64,000 nucleotides of DNA from Rhodoferax sp. (lineage in GTDB: Bacteria > Pseudomonadota > Gammaproteobacteria > Burkholderiales > Burkholderiaceae_C): positions 1-64,000 of the forward strand of contig JARLJI010000103.1 in assembly GCA_031291295.1 (NCBI GenBank). The letters are read 5' to 3'. Under the pieces are notes generated by a model, which was not told the DNA's origin, made no database searches, and saw only the letters and a program-made list of their open reading frames with translations. Positions 48,507 to 57,491 of this stretch are shown here, piece by piece (position 1 is the stretch's first letter; each line of letters opens with the position of its first letter). The translations under genes were made by a program, and so were the position numbers.

Positions 48507-49724
48507 ATGCCCCGACCGGACTTGCTGCAGCGTCGTGAACACCAGGTCCAGTTGTTGCAAGGCAGCAAGGAGTTCTTCCCCGCTCTGATCGATGCCGTGG
48601 ATCGGGCGCTGGCAGAGGTTCGGCTGGAATCCTATGTCTTCGACTTCACCGGCACCAGTGTTGGCGTGGCGCAGGCGCTGGTTCGTGCGGCACGGCGCGG
48701 CGTGACGGTGCAGTTGGTGGTCGATGGCGTGGGCACCGGCACACTCCCGCCCGAATGGCGCGAGCGCTTCGATCAGGCGGGTGTGCAGTGGCGGGTCTAT
48801 GCGCCGCTGGGGCCGCTGGGCTACCTGCTCCCCAGCCGCTGGCGACGCCTGCACCGCAAGCTGTGCGTGGTCGACGGCCAGTTGGCCTTTTGCGGGGGCA
48901 TCAATATTCTGGACGACTTGCATGACCCCAACTACGGCACGCTGGCCGCGCCGCGCCTGGACTTTGCCGTGCGCGCGAGCGGCTTGCTGGTGCACGAGAT
49001 GCGCAACACCATGGCGCAGCTGTGGTGGCGCATGCAGGCCGTGCGTGACGTGCGCCGGCACAATTTCCCGGCGGCGCTGAGTTCGCTGCGCACGGGCCAT
49101 CTTTTCGGCACACAGGGCGACAACGACGTCATCGCGGGGGGTATTCACCTGGCCCGGGCGTTCCTGCTGCTGCGCGACAACGTGCGCCACCGCAGCCGGA
49201 TCGAGAAGGCCTACCGCCGGGCCATTGGCGAGGCGCGGCAGGAAATCATCATTGCCAATGCCTATTTCGTGCCCGGTCGCAAGCTGCGCCGGGCGCTCAT
49301 GATGGCAGCGCAGCGCGGCGTGCGGGTGCGGCTGCTGCTGCAGGGCAAGTACGAGTATTTCATGCAGTACCACGCGGTCCGGCCGGTGTACGGCGCGCTG
49401 CTGGCCGCCGGGGTCGAGATTTACGAGTATTCGGCGAGTTTTCTGCATGCCAAGGTGGCGGTGATGGACGGGCATTGGGTGACGGTGGGTTCCTCCAACC
49501 TGGACCCCTTGAGCCTGCTGCTGGCGCGCGAGGCGAACGTGGTGGTCGACGATGCCGGCTTTGCGGCCGATCTGCGCGCCAGGCTGGTCGCGGCGATGGA
49601 GCATGGCGGCCAGCGCGTCGACCCGGCGCAGTATGCCAACCGACCATGGCAGCAGCGGCTGCGCGACCGCATTGCTTTCGGCCTCATGCGCGCCGCATTG
49701 TTTGTTACCGGCTATCGCTATTGA
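48507..49724 (+). CDS. clsB: cardiolipin synthase B
   Basis: The 405-residue protein has two phospholipase-D motifs, HRKLCVVDG (with GGINILDD) and HAKVAVMDG (with GSSNLDPLS), as in ClsB. It condenses phosphatidylglycerol or related lipids to cardiolipin at the inner membrane. There is no N-terminal transmembrane segment, which separates ClsB from ClsA. The gene starts one base after the EEP stop. Confidence 0.92.
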   Translation: MPRPDLLQRREHQVQLLQGSKEFFPALIDAVDRALAEVRLESYVFDFTGTSVGVAQALVRAARRGVTVQLVVDGVGTGTLPPEWRERFDQAGVQWRVYAPLGPLGYLLPSRWRRLHRKLCVVDGQLAFCGGINILDDLHDPNYGTLAAPRLDFAVRASGLLVHEMRNTMAQLWWRMQAVRDVRRHNFPAALSSLRTGHLFGTQGDNDVIAGGIHLARAFLLLRDNVRHRSRIEKAYRRAIGEARQEIIIANAYFVPGRKLRRALMMAAQRGVRVRLLLQGKYEYFMQYHAVRPVYGALLAAGVEIYEYSASFLHAKVAVMDGHWVTVGSSNLDPLSLLLAREANVVVDDAGFAADLRARLVAAMEHGGQRVDPAQYANRPWQQRLRDRIAFGLMRAALFVTGYRY

Positions 49725-49734
49725 CGCCTCGCCT

Positions 49735-49790
49735 GCTATTAAAGTGATAGCTGTATGAGAGCGGCTGATGTGGGCTGGTGGCAATAAAGG
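49735..49790 (+). repeat. family A repeat, intergenic copy (clsB/folE)
   Basis: GCTATTAAAGTGATAGC forms the hairpin (49735-49751), followed by TGTATGAGAGCGGCTGATGT and more tail. It fills much of the clsB-folE gap. Confidence 0.6.
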
Positions 49791-49822
49791 CGCCAAAGAT
49801 CAATCGCTGGTAACATCATTTC

Positions 49823-50548
49823 ATGCTACAGAAAACACCCGACATCATGAGCCCAGCTGACCAGGACGAAGGCACCCCCGTCTCCGTGAAGATACGCGAG
49901 CGGCTGATCGCCGCGCGCCATCGCTTTCACTCCAACGACAACATCGCCGATTTCATCGAACCGGGTGAACTCGACAGGCTGCTCGACGAGGTCGAGGTCA
50001 AGATGAAGGGCGTGCTCGACAGCATGGTGATCGACACCCACGGTGATCACAACACCAACAACACCGCGCGGCGCGTGGCCAAGATGTACCTGCGTGAGGT
50101 CTTCAATGGCCGTTACGTGCACGCGCCCACCATCACCGAGTTTCCGAATGTCGAGCACCTCAACGAGCTGATGATCGTCGGGCCCATCACCGTGCGCAGC
50201 GCCTGCTCGCACCACTTCTGCCCGGTGATTGGCAAGATCTGGATCGGCGTGATGCCCAACGAGCACACCAATGTGATCGGTTTGTCCAAATACGCGCGAC
50301 TGGCCGAATGGGTCATGGGGCGCCCGCAAATCCAGGAAGAAGCCGTGGTGCAGCTGGCCGACCTGATCCAGGAAAAAACCCAGCCCGACGGCCTGGCCAT
50401 CGTCATGCAGGCCAGCCACTACTGCATGGCCTGGCGCGGCGTGAAGGACATGGACAGCAAGATGATCAACTCGGTCATGCGCGGTGTGTTCCTGAAGGAC
50501 CCGAACCTGCGCCGCGAATTTTTATCCCTGATTCCGCAAAAGGATTGA
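49823..50548 (+). CDS. folE: GTP cyclohydrolase I
   Basis: FolE converts GTP to dihydroneopterin triphosphate, the first step to folate. The 241-residue protein has the type I signature EFPNVEHLNELMIVGPITV, zinc and catalytic residues SACSHHFCPVIGK and the second Cys in MQASHYCMAWRGVKD. The first ATG (49823) and one at 49847 are both possible; neither has a good Shine-Dalgarno site. A BLUF photoreceptor gene starts four bases after its stop. Confidence 0.95.
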   Translation: MLQKTPDIMSPADQDEGTPVSVKIRERLIAARHRFHSNDNIADFIEPGELDRLLDEVEVKMKGVLDSMVIDTHGDHNTNNTARRVAKMYLREVFNGRYVHAPTITEFPNVEHLNELMIVGPITVRSACSHHFCPVIGKIWIGVMPNEHTNVIGLSKYARLAEWVMGRPQIQEEAVVQLADLIQEKTQPDGLAIVMQASHYCMAWRGVKDMDSKMINSVMRGVFLKDPNLRREFLSLIPQKD

Positions 50549-50552
50549 TGCC

Positions 50553-50975
50553 ATGCTTGTACGTTTGCTTTATGCCAGCCGCGCGGTGGACTCGAGCCCC
50601 GGCGCCATCGAGTCGATCTTGACGCAGTCGCGCCAGTACAACCCCACCAGCGGCATCACGGGCATCCTGTGCTACGGCGGCGGCGTCTTCCTGCAGGCCA
50701 TCGAAGGCGGGCGCATGCCGGTGAACGAGCTGTACGGCCACATCCAGAAGGATCCGCGGCACAAGGACGTGGTGTTGCTGAACTACGAGGAAATTTCCGA
50801 ACGCCGCTTCGGCGGCTGGACCATGGGGCAGGTCAACCTGTCCAAGATCAACACGAATATCCTGATGAAGTATTCCGAGAAGCCCGAGCTCGACCCGTAT
50901 GCGGTGTCGGGCACGGTGTCGCTGGCCCTGCTCGAGGAGTTGATGGCCACAGCGTCCATTTGCGGCAGGGCCTGA
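50553..50975 (+). CDS. BLUF-domain blue-light photoreceptor
   Basis: The 140-residue protein is a single BLUF domain with a short C-terminal helix. The flavin-site residues of the family are all present: Tyr7 (LLYAS), Asn30 (QYNPTSGITG), Gln48 (FLQAIEG) and Trp89 (GGWTMG). Such short BLUF proteins bind FAD and pass the signal to a partner rather than having an output domain. It lies four bases downstream of folE, so they are probably one transcript. The partner is unknown. Confidence 0.92.
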   Translation: MLVRLLYASRAVDSSPGAIESILTQSRQYNPTSGITGILCYGGGVFLQAIEGGRMPVNELYGHIQKDPRHKDVVLLNYEEISERRFGGWTMGQVNLSKINTNILMKYSEKPELDPYAVSGTVSLALLEELMATASICGRA

Positions 50976-51056
50976 TGGCGTCCCGCGCTTTGCCCTGCGC
51001 GCCCTTGCGGCGCGGTATGCGGCCGGTGTTGCCGTCCGCTGCCTGCATCCCGTGAG

Positions 51057-51938
51057 ATGCCCGCCAGCGCCCTCGTCCTTGTCGTCCTCGCCGGACTGAT
51101 TCACGCCAGCTGGAACATCGCCGCCAAGAAGGCGGGCGGCGATGCACGCTTCGTCGCCTTCAGCGGGCTGGTGACGATGCTGTCCTGGGCGCCGCTGGGC
51201 CTGTCGTTGGGCCTGCAGGCCGTGCCGCACTGGGGCCGCGCCGAATGGTCGCTGATCGTGGCCAGTGCGGCGCTGCACACGATCTACTACATCACGCTGC
51301 TGCGCGGCTACCGCAAGGCCGACCTGACGGTGGTTTACCCGCTGGCGCGCGGTTCGGGGCCGCTGCTGTCCTCGCTGGCAGCCATCGTGCTGCTGGGTGA
51401 GCATCTCTCGGCGCTGGGCTTGCTGGGCATTGGAGGCGTGGTGGCCGGCGTGCTCCTGATCGCGGGTGGCCCCGGCCTGTGGCAGGCGTCGCGGGACCCG
51501 GCCAGCGCGCTGCGCGTGCGCAAGGGCATGGTCTATGGGCTGCTGACCGGCGCCTTCATCGCCAGCTACACCGTGGTGGACGGCTATGCCGTCAAGTTCG
51601 TGCTGATATCGCCGATTCTGCTGGACTACGTGAGCAACGCGGTGCGCGTGGTGTTCCTGGCGCCGGTCGTGCTGCGCGACCGCCCGACCGCCCGGGCGCT
51701 TTGGCGCGGGCAATGGAAGTACGCCGTCCTGGTGGGCGTCCTCAGCCCGGCGTCCTACATTCTGGTGCTGTACGCGATGCGCGAGGCGCCGCTGTCGCAT
51801 GTGGCACCGGCACGCGAGGTGTCCATGCTGTTCGCGGCGTTGATGGGCGGCCACCTGCTGGGCGAGGGCGGCCGCATGCTGCGCCTGCTCGGTGCTGCCT
51901 GCATTGCCGCGGGTGTGATGGCGCTGGCCCTGGGCTGA
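51057..51938 (+). CDS. DMT/EamA-family transporter
   Basis: The 293-residue inner-membrane protein has about ten hydrophobic segments in two EamA halves (VLVVLAGLIHASWNIAAKKA, TLLRGYRKADLTVVYPLARG, REAPLSHVAPAREVSMLFAA). Family members export amino acids or other metabolites. The substrate is not predictable. The ATG directly follows a short gap after the BLUF gene and has no strong ribosome site. Confidence 0.85.
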   Translation: MPASALVLVVLAGLIHASWNIAAKKAGGDARFVAFSGLVTMLSWAPLGLSLGLQAVPHWGRAEWSLIVASAALHTIYYITLLRGYRKADLTVVYPLARGSGPLLSSLAAIVLLGEHLSALGLLGIGGVVAGVLLIAGGPGLWQASRDPASALRVRKGMVYGLLTGAFIASYTVVDGYAVKFVLISPILLDYVSNAVRVVFLAPVVLRDRPTARALWRGQWKYAVLVGVLSPASYILVLYAMREAPLSHVAPAREVSMLFAALMGGHLLGEGGRMLRLLGAACIAAGVMALALG

Positions 51939-51954
51939 AGCGCAACGTGCCGTC

Positions 51955-52797
51955 ATGACGTTGCCCGGCCCCGCCGCCCCCCTGCTCGTCGGCTGCGATT
52001 TCAGCAGCAGCCCGACGCGCCGCAAACCCATCGTTTTAGCCCTTGGGTCCTTGTCGGGTGGGCGTGTTGTGCTATCAAAACTGGAGCGAATCGAATCACT
52101 CGATGCGTTTGACTTGTGGCTGCGCGAACCCCACGGCTGGCTTGGCGCGTTCGACTTTCCGTTCGGCCTGCCGCGCGCGCTGGTCGAACACCTCGGCTGG
52201 CCCACGCACTGGGAGCCCTGTATCCGCCACTATGCCGGTCTGAGCCGCGAAGCGATTCGCGCCACCTTTGGCGCCTATTGCGATGCGCGGCCCGCGGGCG
52301 CCAAATTCGCGCACCGCAGGACGGATGGGCCCGCGGGTTCGAGTCCGTCCATGAAGTGGGTCAATCCGCCCGTGGCCTTCATGCTGCATGCGGGCGTGCC
52401 GCGCCTGCTGGGTGCCGGCGCGCATCTGCCGGGTCTGCATGAAGGTGACGTGGCGCGCGTGGCGCTGGAAGGCTATCCCGGCCTGCTCGCGCGCGAGGTG
52501 CTGGGCCGGCGCAGCTACAAGAGCGACAGCGCCGCCAAACAGACGCCCGATCGGCTGATCGCACGCAAGGACCTGATCACGGCGCTGGAACATGGCCAGA
52601 CCCGTCTGGGCGTGCGTCTCAAGCTGACCCATGCCCAGCGCGATGCCCTGGTCGACGACGCCAGCGGCGACGCGCTGGACGCCACGCTGTGCCTGCTGCA
52701 GGCCGCCTGGGCGCAAGCCCGGCATGAACAGGGGGCGCCGCGCTACGGACTGCCCGTGGACTTTGACCCGCTGGAAGGCTGGATCGTGACCGCCTGA
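51955..52797 (+). CDS. DUF429-domain protein
   Basis: The 280-residue protein has the DUF429 layout, an RNase-H-like fold of unknown function: VGCDFSSSPTRRKPI, GAFDFPFGLPRALVE, ALEGYPGLLAREVLG and GDALDATLCLLQAAW. Residues 27-43 (including GRVVLSKLERI) come from an in-frame family A repeat. Its 3' end overlaps the convergent SulP gene by 55 bases. Confidence 0.82.
   Translation: MTLPGPAAPLLVGCDFSSSPTRRKPIVLALGSLSGGRVVLSKLERIESLDAFDLWLREPHGWLGAFDFPFGLPRALVEHLGWPTHWEPCIRHYAGLSREAIRATFGAYCDARPAGAKFAHRRTDGPAGSSPSMKWVNPPVAFMLHAGVPRLLGAGAHLPGLHEGDVARVALEGYPGLLAREVLGRRSYKSDSAAKQTPDRLIARKDLITALEHGQTRLGVRLKLTHAQRDALVDDASGDALDATLCLLQAAWAQARHEQGAPRYGLPVDFDPLEGWIVTA
52034..52082 (-). repeat. family A repeat inside the DUF429 gene
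   Basis: The tail (TTTTAGCCCTTGGGTCCTTG) is followed by GTGCTATCAAAACTGG. It is read in frame as VVLSKL, the same frame as the copy in the transglycosylase gene. Confidence 0.5.
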
Positions 52798-54461
52798 GCC
52801 GGGGTGGGCTGACGCATGGCCAGCAGCAACTCGGCATCGGTCCGGTACAGCTTCAGCCAGGGCCCCTCCAGCAATTCGCCGGCCTGGCGCAGCACGGTCT
52901 CGACCGGCAGCTTGAGGCCGCTGATGTGGAGCAGGATGCCGCGGCCGTTGAGCATCTGGCGCACCTGCCCAAAGCGCTCCACGCCCGTGGCGTCGACCCG
53001 GTTGATGGGGTGCGCGAACAGGCACACATGCTCGACGTGAAGCGAGGCGGCCAGGTGCTCCACGATGACGCGCTCGAAGTCGCTGGCCGATGCGAAGTCC
53101 AGTTCGGCGTCCATGCGCAGCGCATACACGTGCGGCGCCAGCGGCGGCAGCTGCCACTGGCGGCGGTCTCGCAAGCTGCCGTCCGGGTGCAGGCCGACCT
53201 CGATGATGCGCGGGTGCAGCCGCTGGTACAAGAAGTGGCTCAGGCTCATCAGCAGCCCGGCAATCACCCCCCAGTAAAGACTGGGCGAGCTCAGCACCGT
53301 GATCACGAAGGTCACGGCGGCGGTCAGGGCCTCGACCCGCGAGATCCGCCACACCCGCACAAAGGACGAGGGCTTGAGCAGGCCGTAGATGGCGGCGACT
53401 ACCACGCCGGCCAGCACCGACTGCGGCACGTGGTGCAGCACCGGCGTCAGGAACAGCAGCGCGAGCAGCACCACGATCACCGACACGATCGTGGCCCAGC
53501 CGGTCTTGGCGCCCGCGTAGAGGTTCAGGGCCGACCGGGAGAACGATGAACTCGTGGGGAAGGCCCCGCACAGGCCGGAAGCGATTTTGGCCAAACCCTG
53601 TCCGATCAGGTCCTGGTTCTGATTCCAGCGTTGCCCGTCACGCTGGCTCTCGACCTTGGCACTGGAGGCGGTCTCCAGAAAACTCACCAGCGTGATCACC
53701 AGGACCGGAATCAGCAACTGACCCAACACCGGCCATGGCAGCAGCGACGGAATATAAAGCGCAGGCAGGCCGGCCGCCAGCGTTCCCACGACCCTGCCGC
53801 CGGCCGCTTCAAAGCCCATGGCGGCGCTCAGCGCCGATGCCGCGAGCACCACCAGCACGACCGCCGGAAAGCGCGGCACGAAGCGCTTGGCCAGCACCAG
53901 CGCGGCCAGGCTGCCCAGGCCAAAGGCCGCGGCCACGGCATGCAGATCCGGTTGCGCGAGCATTCGGCTCCAGCCACTCCTGAAGCCGAGCAGCGCCGGG
54001 ATTTGCGAGATCAGAATCAGCACCGCCGCGGCCTGGGTAAAGCCCATGAGCACGGGCGAGCTCACCACATTGAGCAGCCAGCCGAAGCGCACGCCACCCA
54101 GCACCACTTGCAGCAGCCCCGACAGCAGCGTGAGCCAGACGGCGAGGTTGACCCACTCGGGGCTGCGGGGCGCGGCCAGACCCGTGAGCGAAGAGGCCAC
54201 CAGCAGGCAGGTGAGCGCCGTCGGCCCGACCGACAGCCGGGTGGAAGAACTCCACAGCACGGCGACCAGTGCGGGCAGCATGGACGCGTAAATGCCGGTG
54301 ACCAGCGGCATGCCTGCCAGTGCGGCATAGGCGACACCTTGAGGAATCACCATCAGGCCGACGGTGATGCCGGCCCAGAGTTCACCGTTCAGGGTTTGGC
54401 GGTCGGGCCGGGGCCAAGCCAGAAACGGAAACCAGCGATGCAGTTGCGCAATATTTGCCAT
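52743..54461 (-). CDS. SulP-family inorganic anion (sulfate) transporter with STAS domain
   Basis: The 572-residue inner-membrane protein has the SulP core (GITVGLMVIPQGVAYAALAG, LPVTGIYAS-type segment, GAFPTSSSFSRSALN) with about ten to twelve hydrophobic segments. A C-terminal STAS domain follows (FASASDFERVIVEHL, RVDATGVERFGQVRQML). SulP proteins move sulfate, bicarbonate or other anions. It lies 40 bases after a sulfatase on the same strand, so sulfate handling is likely. The gene is the last of a three-gene operon. Confidence 0.92.
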   Translation of the reverse strand: MANIAQLHRWFPFLAWPRPDRQTLNGELWAGITVGLMVIPQGVAYAALAGMPLVTGIYASMLPALVAVLWSSSTRLSVGPTALTCLLVASSLTGLAAPRSPEWVNLAVWLTLLSGLLQVVLGGVRFGWLLNVVSSPVLMGFTQAAAVLILISQIPALLGFRSGWSRMLAQPDLHAVAAAFGLGSLAALVLAKRFVPRFPAVVLVVLAASALSAAMGFEAAGGRVVGTLAAGLPALYIPSLLPWPVLGQLLIPVLVITLVSFLETASSAKVESQRDGQRWNQNQDLIGQGLAKIASGLCGAFPTSSSFSRSALNLYAGAKTGWATIVSVIVVLLALLFLTPVLHHVPQSVLAGVVVAAIYGLLKPSSFVRVWRISRVEALTAAVTFVITVLSSPSLYWGVIAGLLMSLSHFLYQRLHPRIIEVGLHPDGSLRDRRQWQLPPLAPHVYALRMDAELDFASASDFERVIVEHLAASLHVEHVCLFAHPINRVDATGVERFGQVRQMLNGRGILLHISGLKLPVETVLRQAGELLEGPWLKLYRTDAELLLAMRQPTPAQAVTIQPSSGSKSTGSP

Positions 54462-54501
54462 ATGCCGTCGATACTAACGCCGCCATCGCCCGGCGCGAGC
54501 G

Positions 54502-55818
54502 TCAGCGCTGCGGCATGTCCTTGTAGGAATAGCCCAGGCTGACGGTGGCGTCCGCGGGAATCGGCGGCATGCTTGCCTCCCAGGCATGCCAGGCTGCGCG
54601 CATGGCGTCCAGGCGTGCCGGTTCCAGCTTGGCGCGGTTGGCGCGTTCGCGCTCGTCGGCCGGAATGTTGAACAGGTAGTCGTTGCCATCCACCGACAGG
54701 TATTTCCAGTCGCCATCGCGCAGCGCGCGCTGGCCGCGGTGGTTCATGCGAAAGTAGAGCGGGCGGCGAAAGCTGTGCCCGGCGTCGCGCAGCACCGGCA
54801 GCAGCGACACGCCGTCCAGCGGGTAGTCGGGATGCGCCGCAACGCCGGCCGCATCCAGCAGGGTGGCCGACCAGTCCATGGTCATGCAGTGCTGCACGCT
54901 CTCGCCACCCGGCTGGATCAATGCCGGCCAGTGCGCGATCCACGGCACGCGGATGCCGCCTTCGGTCAGGTCCATCTTGCCGCCCACCAGCGGCCAGTTG
55001 TCGGAGAAGCGTTCGCCACCGTTGTCGCTGGTGAAGACCACCAGCGTGTTGTCGGTCAGGCCGTTTTTTTCGAGCGCGGCCATGATCCAGCCGATGCCCT
55101 CGTCCATATGGTGGATCATGCGGCGATAAATGTGGATGTTGCCGCCCGCGAGGTCGAACAGGTTGTCCTTGATGGCCGGCGCCTTGGCGGCGTCGTCACG
55201 CGTCTCCCATGGCCAGTGCGGCGCGGTGTAGTGCAGGCTGAGGAAAAAAGGCGCCGGCTGCTGCGCCATGCGCTCCACATAGTCGACCGCACGGCGCGAG
55301 AGCAGGTCGGTCAGGTAGCCCTCGTGGTGCTGCTCTTCTTCGCCGAAACAGAGATCGTGATTGCCACTCGAATCGCAATGGGTGAAGTAGTCGACGCCGC
55401 CCGAGGTCGGGCCGAAGAACTCTTCGTAGCCGGAGCGTAGCGGGCCGAAGTTCGGCAGGTAGCCCAGATGCCACTTGCCGATGAGGGCCGCGCGGTAGCC
55501 GGCGCCGCACAGCAGCGAGGGTAAGGTCGGGTGCTCGGGCGGCAGGCCCAGTGTGGCGCTGCCGCGGCTCTTGCTGTTGATCGGCTCCTCGGCGGCGCCG
55601 CGCAGGCGGTACTGGTAGCGCGCCGTCATCAGCGCAAAGCGCGTGGGGGAGCACACCGGCGAGTTCGCATAACCTTGCGTGAACTTGAGACCGTTCGCGG
55701 CGAGGCCGTCAAGCACGGGCGAGACGGGGCCGAACACGGCGTCCCGTCCGCCATAGCAGCCGAGGTCGGCATAGCCGAGATCGTCGGCCACGATAAAGAT
55801 GATGTTGGGTTGTTTCAT
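54502..55818 (-). CDS. sulfatase (Cys-type, formylglycine-dependent)
   Basis: The 438-residue enzyme has NIIFIVADDLGYADLGCYGG with metal-binding Asp residues and the active-site box VCSPTRFALMTAR, where Cys56 should be converted to formylglycine. TSDNGGER and IGKWHLGYLP are further family motifs. No signal peptide is present, so it acts in the cytoplasm. The box has Ala where TG is usual after the LMT segment. GGAGC precedes the ATG at 55818. It lies 20 bases after the Bug gene and 40 before SulP. No FGE gene is next to it. Confidence 0.92.
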   Translation of the reverse strand: MKQPNIIFIVADDLGYADLGCYGGRDAVFGPVSPVLDGLAANGLKFTQGYANSPVCSPTRFALMTARYQYRLRGAAEEPINSKSRGSATLGLPPEHPTLPSLLCGAGYRAALIGKWHLGYLPNFGPLRSGYEEFFGPTSGGVDYFTHCDSSGNHDLCFGEEEQHHEGYLTDLLSRRAVDYVERMAQQPAPFFLSLHYTAPHWPWETRDDAAKAPAIKDNLFDLAGGNIHIYRRMIHHMDEGIGWIMAALEKNGLTDNTLVVFTSDNGGERFSDNWPLVGGKMDLTEGGIRVPWIAHWPALIQPGGESVQHCMTMDWSATLLDAAGVAAHPDYPLDGVSLLPVLRDAGHSFRRPLYFRMNHRGQRALRDGDWKYLSVDGNDYLFNIPADERERANRAKLEPARLDAMRAAWHAWEASMPPIPADATVSLGYSYKDMPQR

Positions 55819-55838
55819 TAAAGCTCCACGGTTCTCGT

Positions 55839-56840
55839 TCATTCGACTTTCATCCCGGTGGCGCGGATGATCTGGGCGTAGTGCGCGGACACGTCTGCCA
55901 GGCGCTGGGCCGCCGCCGCGCCCGTGGCACCGTCGGGCTGGAGGTCCAGCGTATTCAGGCGCGCCTGCATGTCGGGGCGCGCGAATGCATCGGTGAAGGC
56001 CCGCTGCAGGATTTGCACCACGGGCTCAGGGGTGGCTGCGGGCACCATGGCGACGTACAGCACCTCTTGCGCCAACTCCTTGAATCCGGCCTCGGCCACG
56101 GTCGGTATGTTGGGCGCAAGTCTGGAGCGCTGCCGGCTGGTGACGGCCAGCGCGGTGACTTTGCCGGCCTTGACGTAAGGCAGCATGCCAGGCGTGGCCA
56201 GCACACCGCCGTCCACTTCTCCCGAGAGCACGGCGGTGACGGCGGGCGTGTTGCCTTTGTACGGAATGTGATTGAGCTTGGCCTTGGTCACCTCGGTGAA
56301 CAGTTGCACCGCCAGGTGCCCCGGGCTGCCGCTGCCCGCCGAGCTGAAGTTCAGCGTTTTGGCCTTGGCCTGCGCGACAAGATCATTCATCGATTTGATC
56401 CCGGTCGACGGGTTGACCCCCACCAGCAGGCCGGAGGAGGCCATGATCATCAGCGGTTTGAGATCGCCCGGCTTGAAGGGCATGTTCTTGTAGATATGCG
56501 GATTGACCGTGAAGGTGGTGTCGATGCCGAACATCACGGTGTAGCCATCCGGCCGGCTCTTGGCCACATAGTCGGCGCCCAGGTTGCCGCCGGCCCCGGG
56601 CTTGTTTTCAACCACGAACGACTGCTTCAGGCTGGTTTGCAGGATGCTGGCCACCGAGCGCGCCAGAATGTCCGCCGGGCCACCGGGCGGAAAGGCGTTG
56701 ACGAACGTCACCGGTTTGGCGGCGGGGTACATGCCCTGCGCGAGAGCAGGGGTGGCGTTCAGGCCCAGCGTGAACATCAGAGCCATGCCGCCGAGGGCCG
56801 CAAGCGGTTGTCGACGGGTCAGTTCGCGATGGATGGACAT
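55839..56840 (-). CDS. tripartite tricarboxylate transporter (Bug/TctC) substrate-binding protein
   Basis: The 333-residue protein has a signal peptide (PLAALGGMALMFTLGLNATP, cleavage near ALA) and the Bug core (FPPGGPADILARSVA, VVENKPGAGGNLGADYVAKS, FSSAGSGSPGHLAVQLF, HIPYKGNTPAVTAVLSGEVD). It binds a small carboxylated ligand in the periplasm. The membrane partners TctA/TctB are not in the window, as is common for Bug proteins. The gene precedes the sulfatase, so the ligand may be a sulfated organic acid (inference). No Shine-Dalgarno site precedes the chosen ATG. Confidence 0.92.
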   Translation of the reverse strand: MSIHRELTRRQPLAALGGMALMFTLGLNATPALAQGMYPAAKPVTFVNAFPPGGPADILARSVASILQTSLKQSFVVENKPGAGGNLGADYVAKSRPDGYTVMFGIDTTFTVNPHIYKNMPFKPGDLKPLMIMASSGLLVGVNPSTGIKSMNDLVAQAKAKTLNFSSAGSGSPGHLAVQLFTEVTKAKLNHIPYKGNTPAVTAVLSGEVDGGVLATPGMLPYVKAGKVTALAVTSRQRSRLAPNIPTVAEAGFKELAQEVLYVAMVPAATPEPVVQILQRAFTDAFARPDMQARLNTLDLQPDGATGAAAAQRLADVSAHYAQIIRATGMKVE

Positions 56841-56984
56841 GGAGGAAGTCTTTCTCAGACGAAATTTGATGGCAGCGGAGCGGCTTGCTTGCTTCAGGGC
56901 TGTCGGATACCCGTGCGTTGACGAGGAGACTTTAACCAAAAGACCGCCGATTGGAGCAAGCCGCGTTGATGAAAGGCCAGATGC

Positions 56985-57025
56985 AAAAAAGCCGGCTGCG
57001 AGTGTATCCCGCAACCGGCTTTTTT
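56985..57025 (-). terminator. rho-independent terminator of the BON gene
   Basis: AAAAAAGCCGG...TGCG pairs with CGCA...CCGGCTTTTTT, giving T-runs on both strands. It lies 25 bases after the BON-domain stop on the minus strand and probably ends that transcript; on the plus strand nothing precedes it. Confidence 0.85.
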
Positions 57026-57049
57026 ACTGGCGACGCCAGAAAGGGCGTA

Positions 57050-57364
57050 TCAAGGCCGCACGAGGATGCTGTCGTGCACGTCAACCACACCCTTGACGCC
57101 GCGGGCGATGCTCACGGCCCTGGCCTTCTCCGCATTCGACTTGGCAAAGCCGGACAGCTGAACGGTGCCGTTCAGGGTGTCGACCTTGATGGCTGTGGCA
57201 TCCACTCCGTTATCTCCGACGAATTTGGCCTTCACCTGTGTGGTGATGGTTGCGTCGTCAATGTAGGCGCCAGCCGTTTCCTGGCCGCGCGAGACGGCGC
57301 AGCCTGTGGAGAGGATCGTGATTCCTGCCAGAGCGGCAAATGCAAGTGCGCGAGCGTATTTCAT
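57050..57364 (-). CDS. BON-domain lipoprotein
   Basis: The 104-residue precursor has a lipobox (ILSTGCA) after a short signal peptide, then one BON domain (VKAKFVGDNGVDATAIKVDT, LNGTVQLSGFAKS). BON domains bind membranes or phospholipids and are common in osmotic-stress proteins such as OsmY. AAGGAA precedes the ATG at 57364. It sits beside DUF883 and DUF1328 genes, a typical stress cluster. Confidence 0.92.
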   Translation of the reverse strand: MKYARALAFAALAGITILSTGCAVSRGQETAGAYIDDATITTQVKAKFVGDNGVDATAIKVDTLNGTVQLSGFAKSNAEKARAVSIARGVKGVVDVHDSILVRP

Positions 57365-57491
57365 GGTGGTTCCTTCAAGTGAGTTGTTGTGATTTGGTGC
57401 TGTCGTTGTAAAGCTTGCCAATTTGCGGCACCACGCCAACCAGCTTGCACAATAATTGACGGCTAGATGGCGAGTCAGAGACCCAGTCCAT

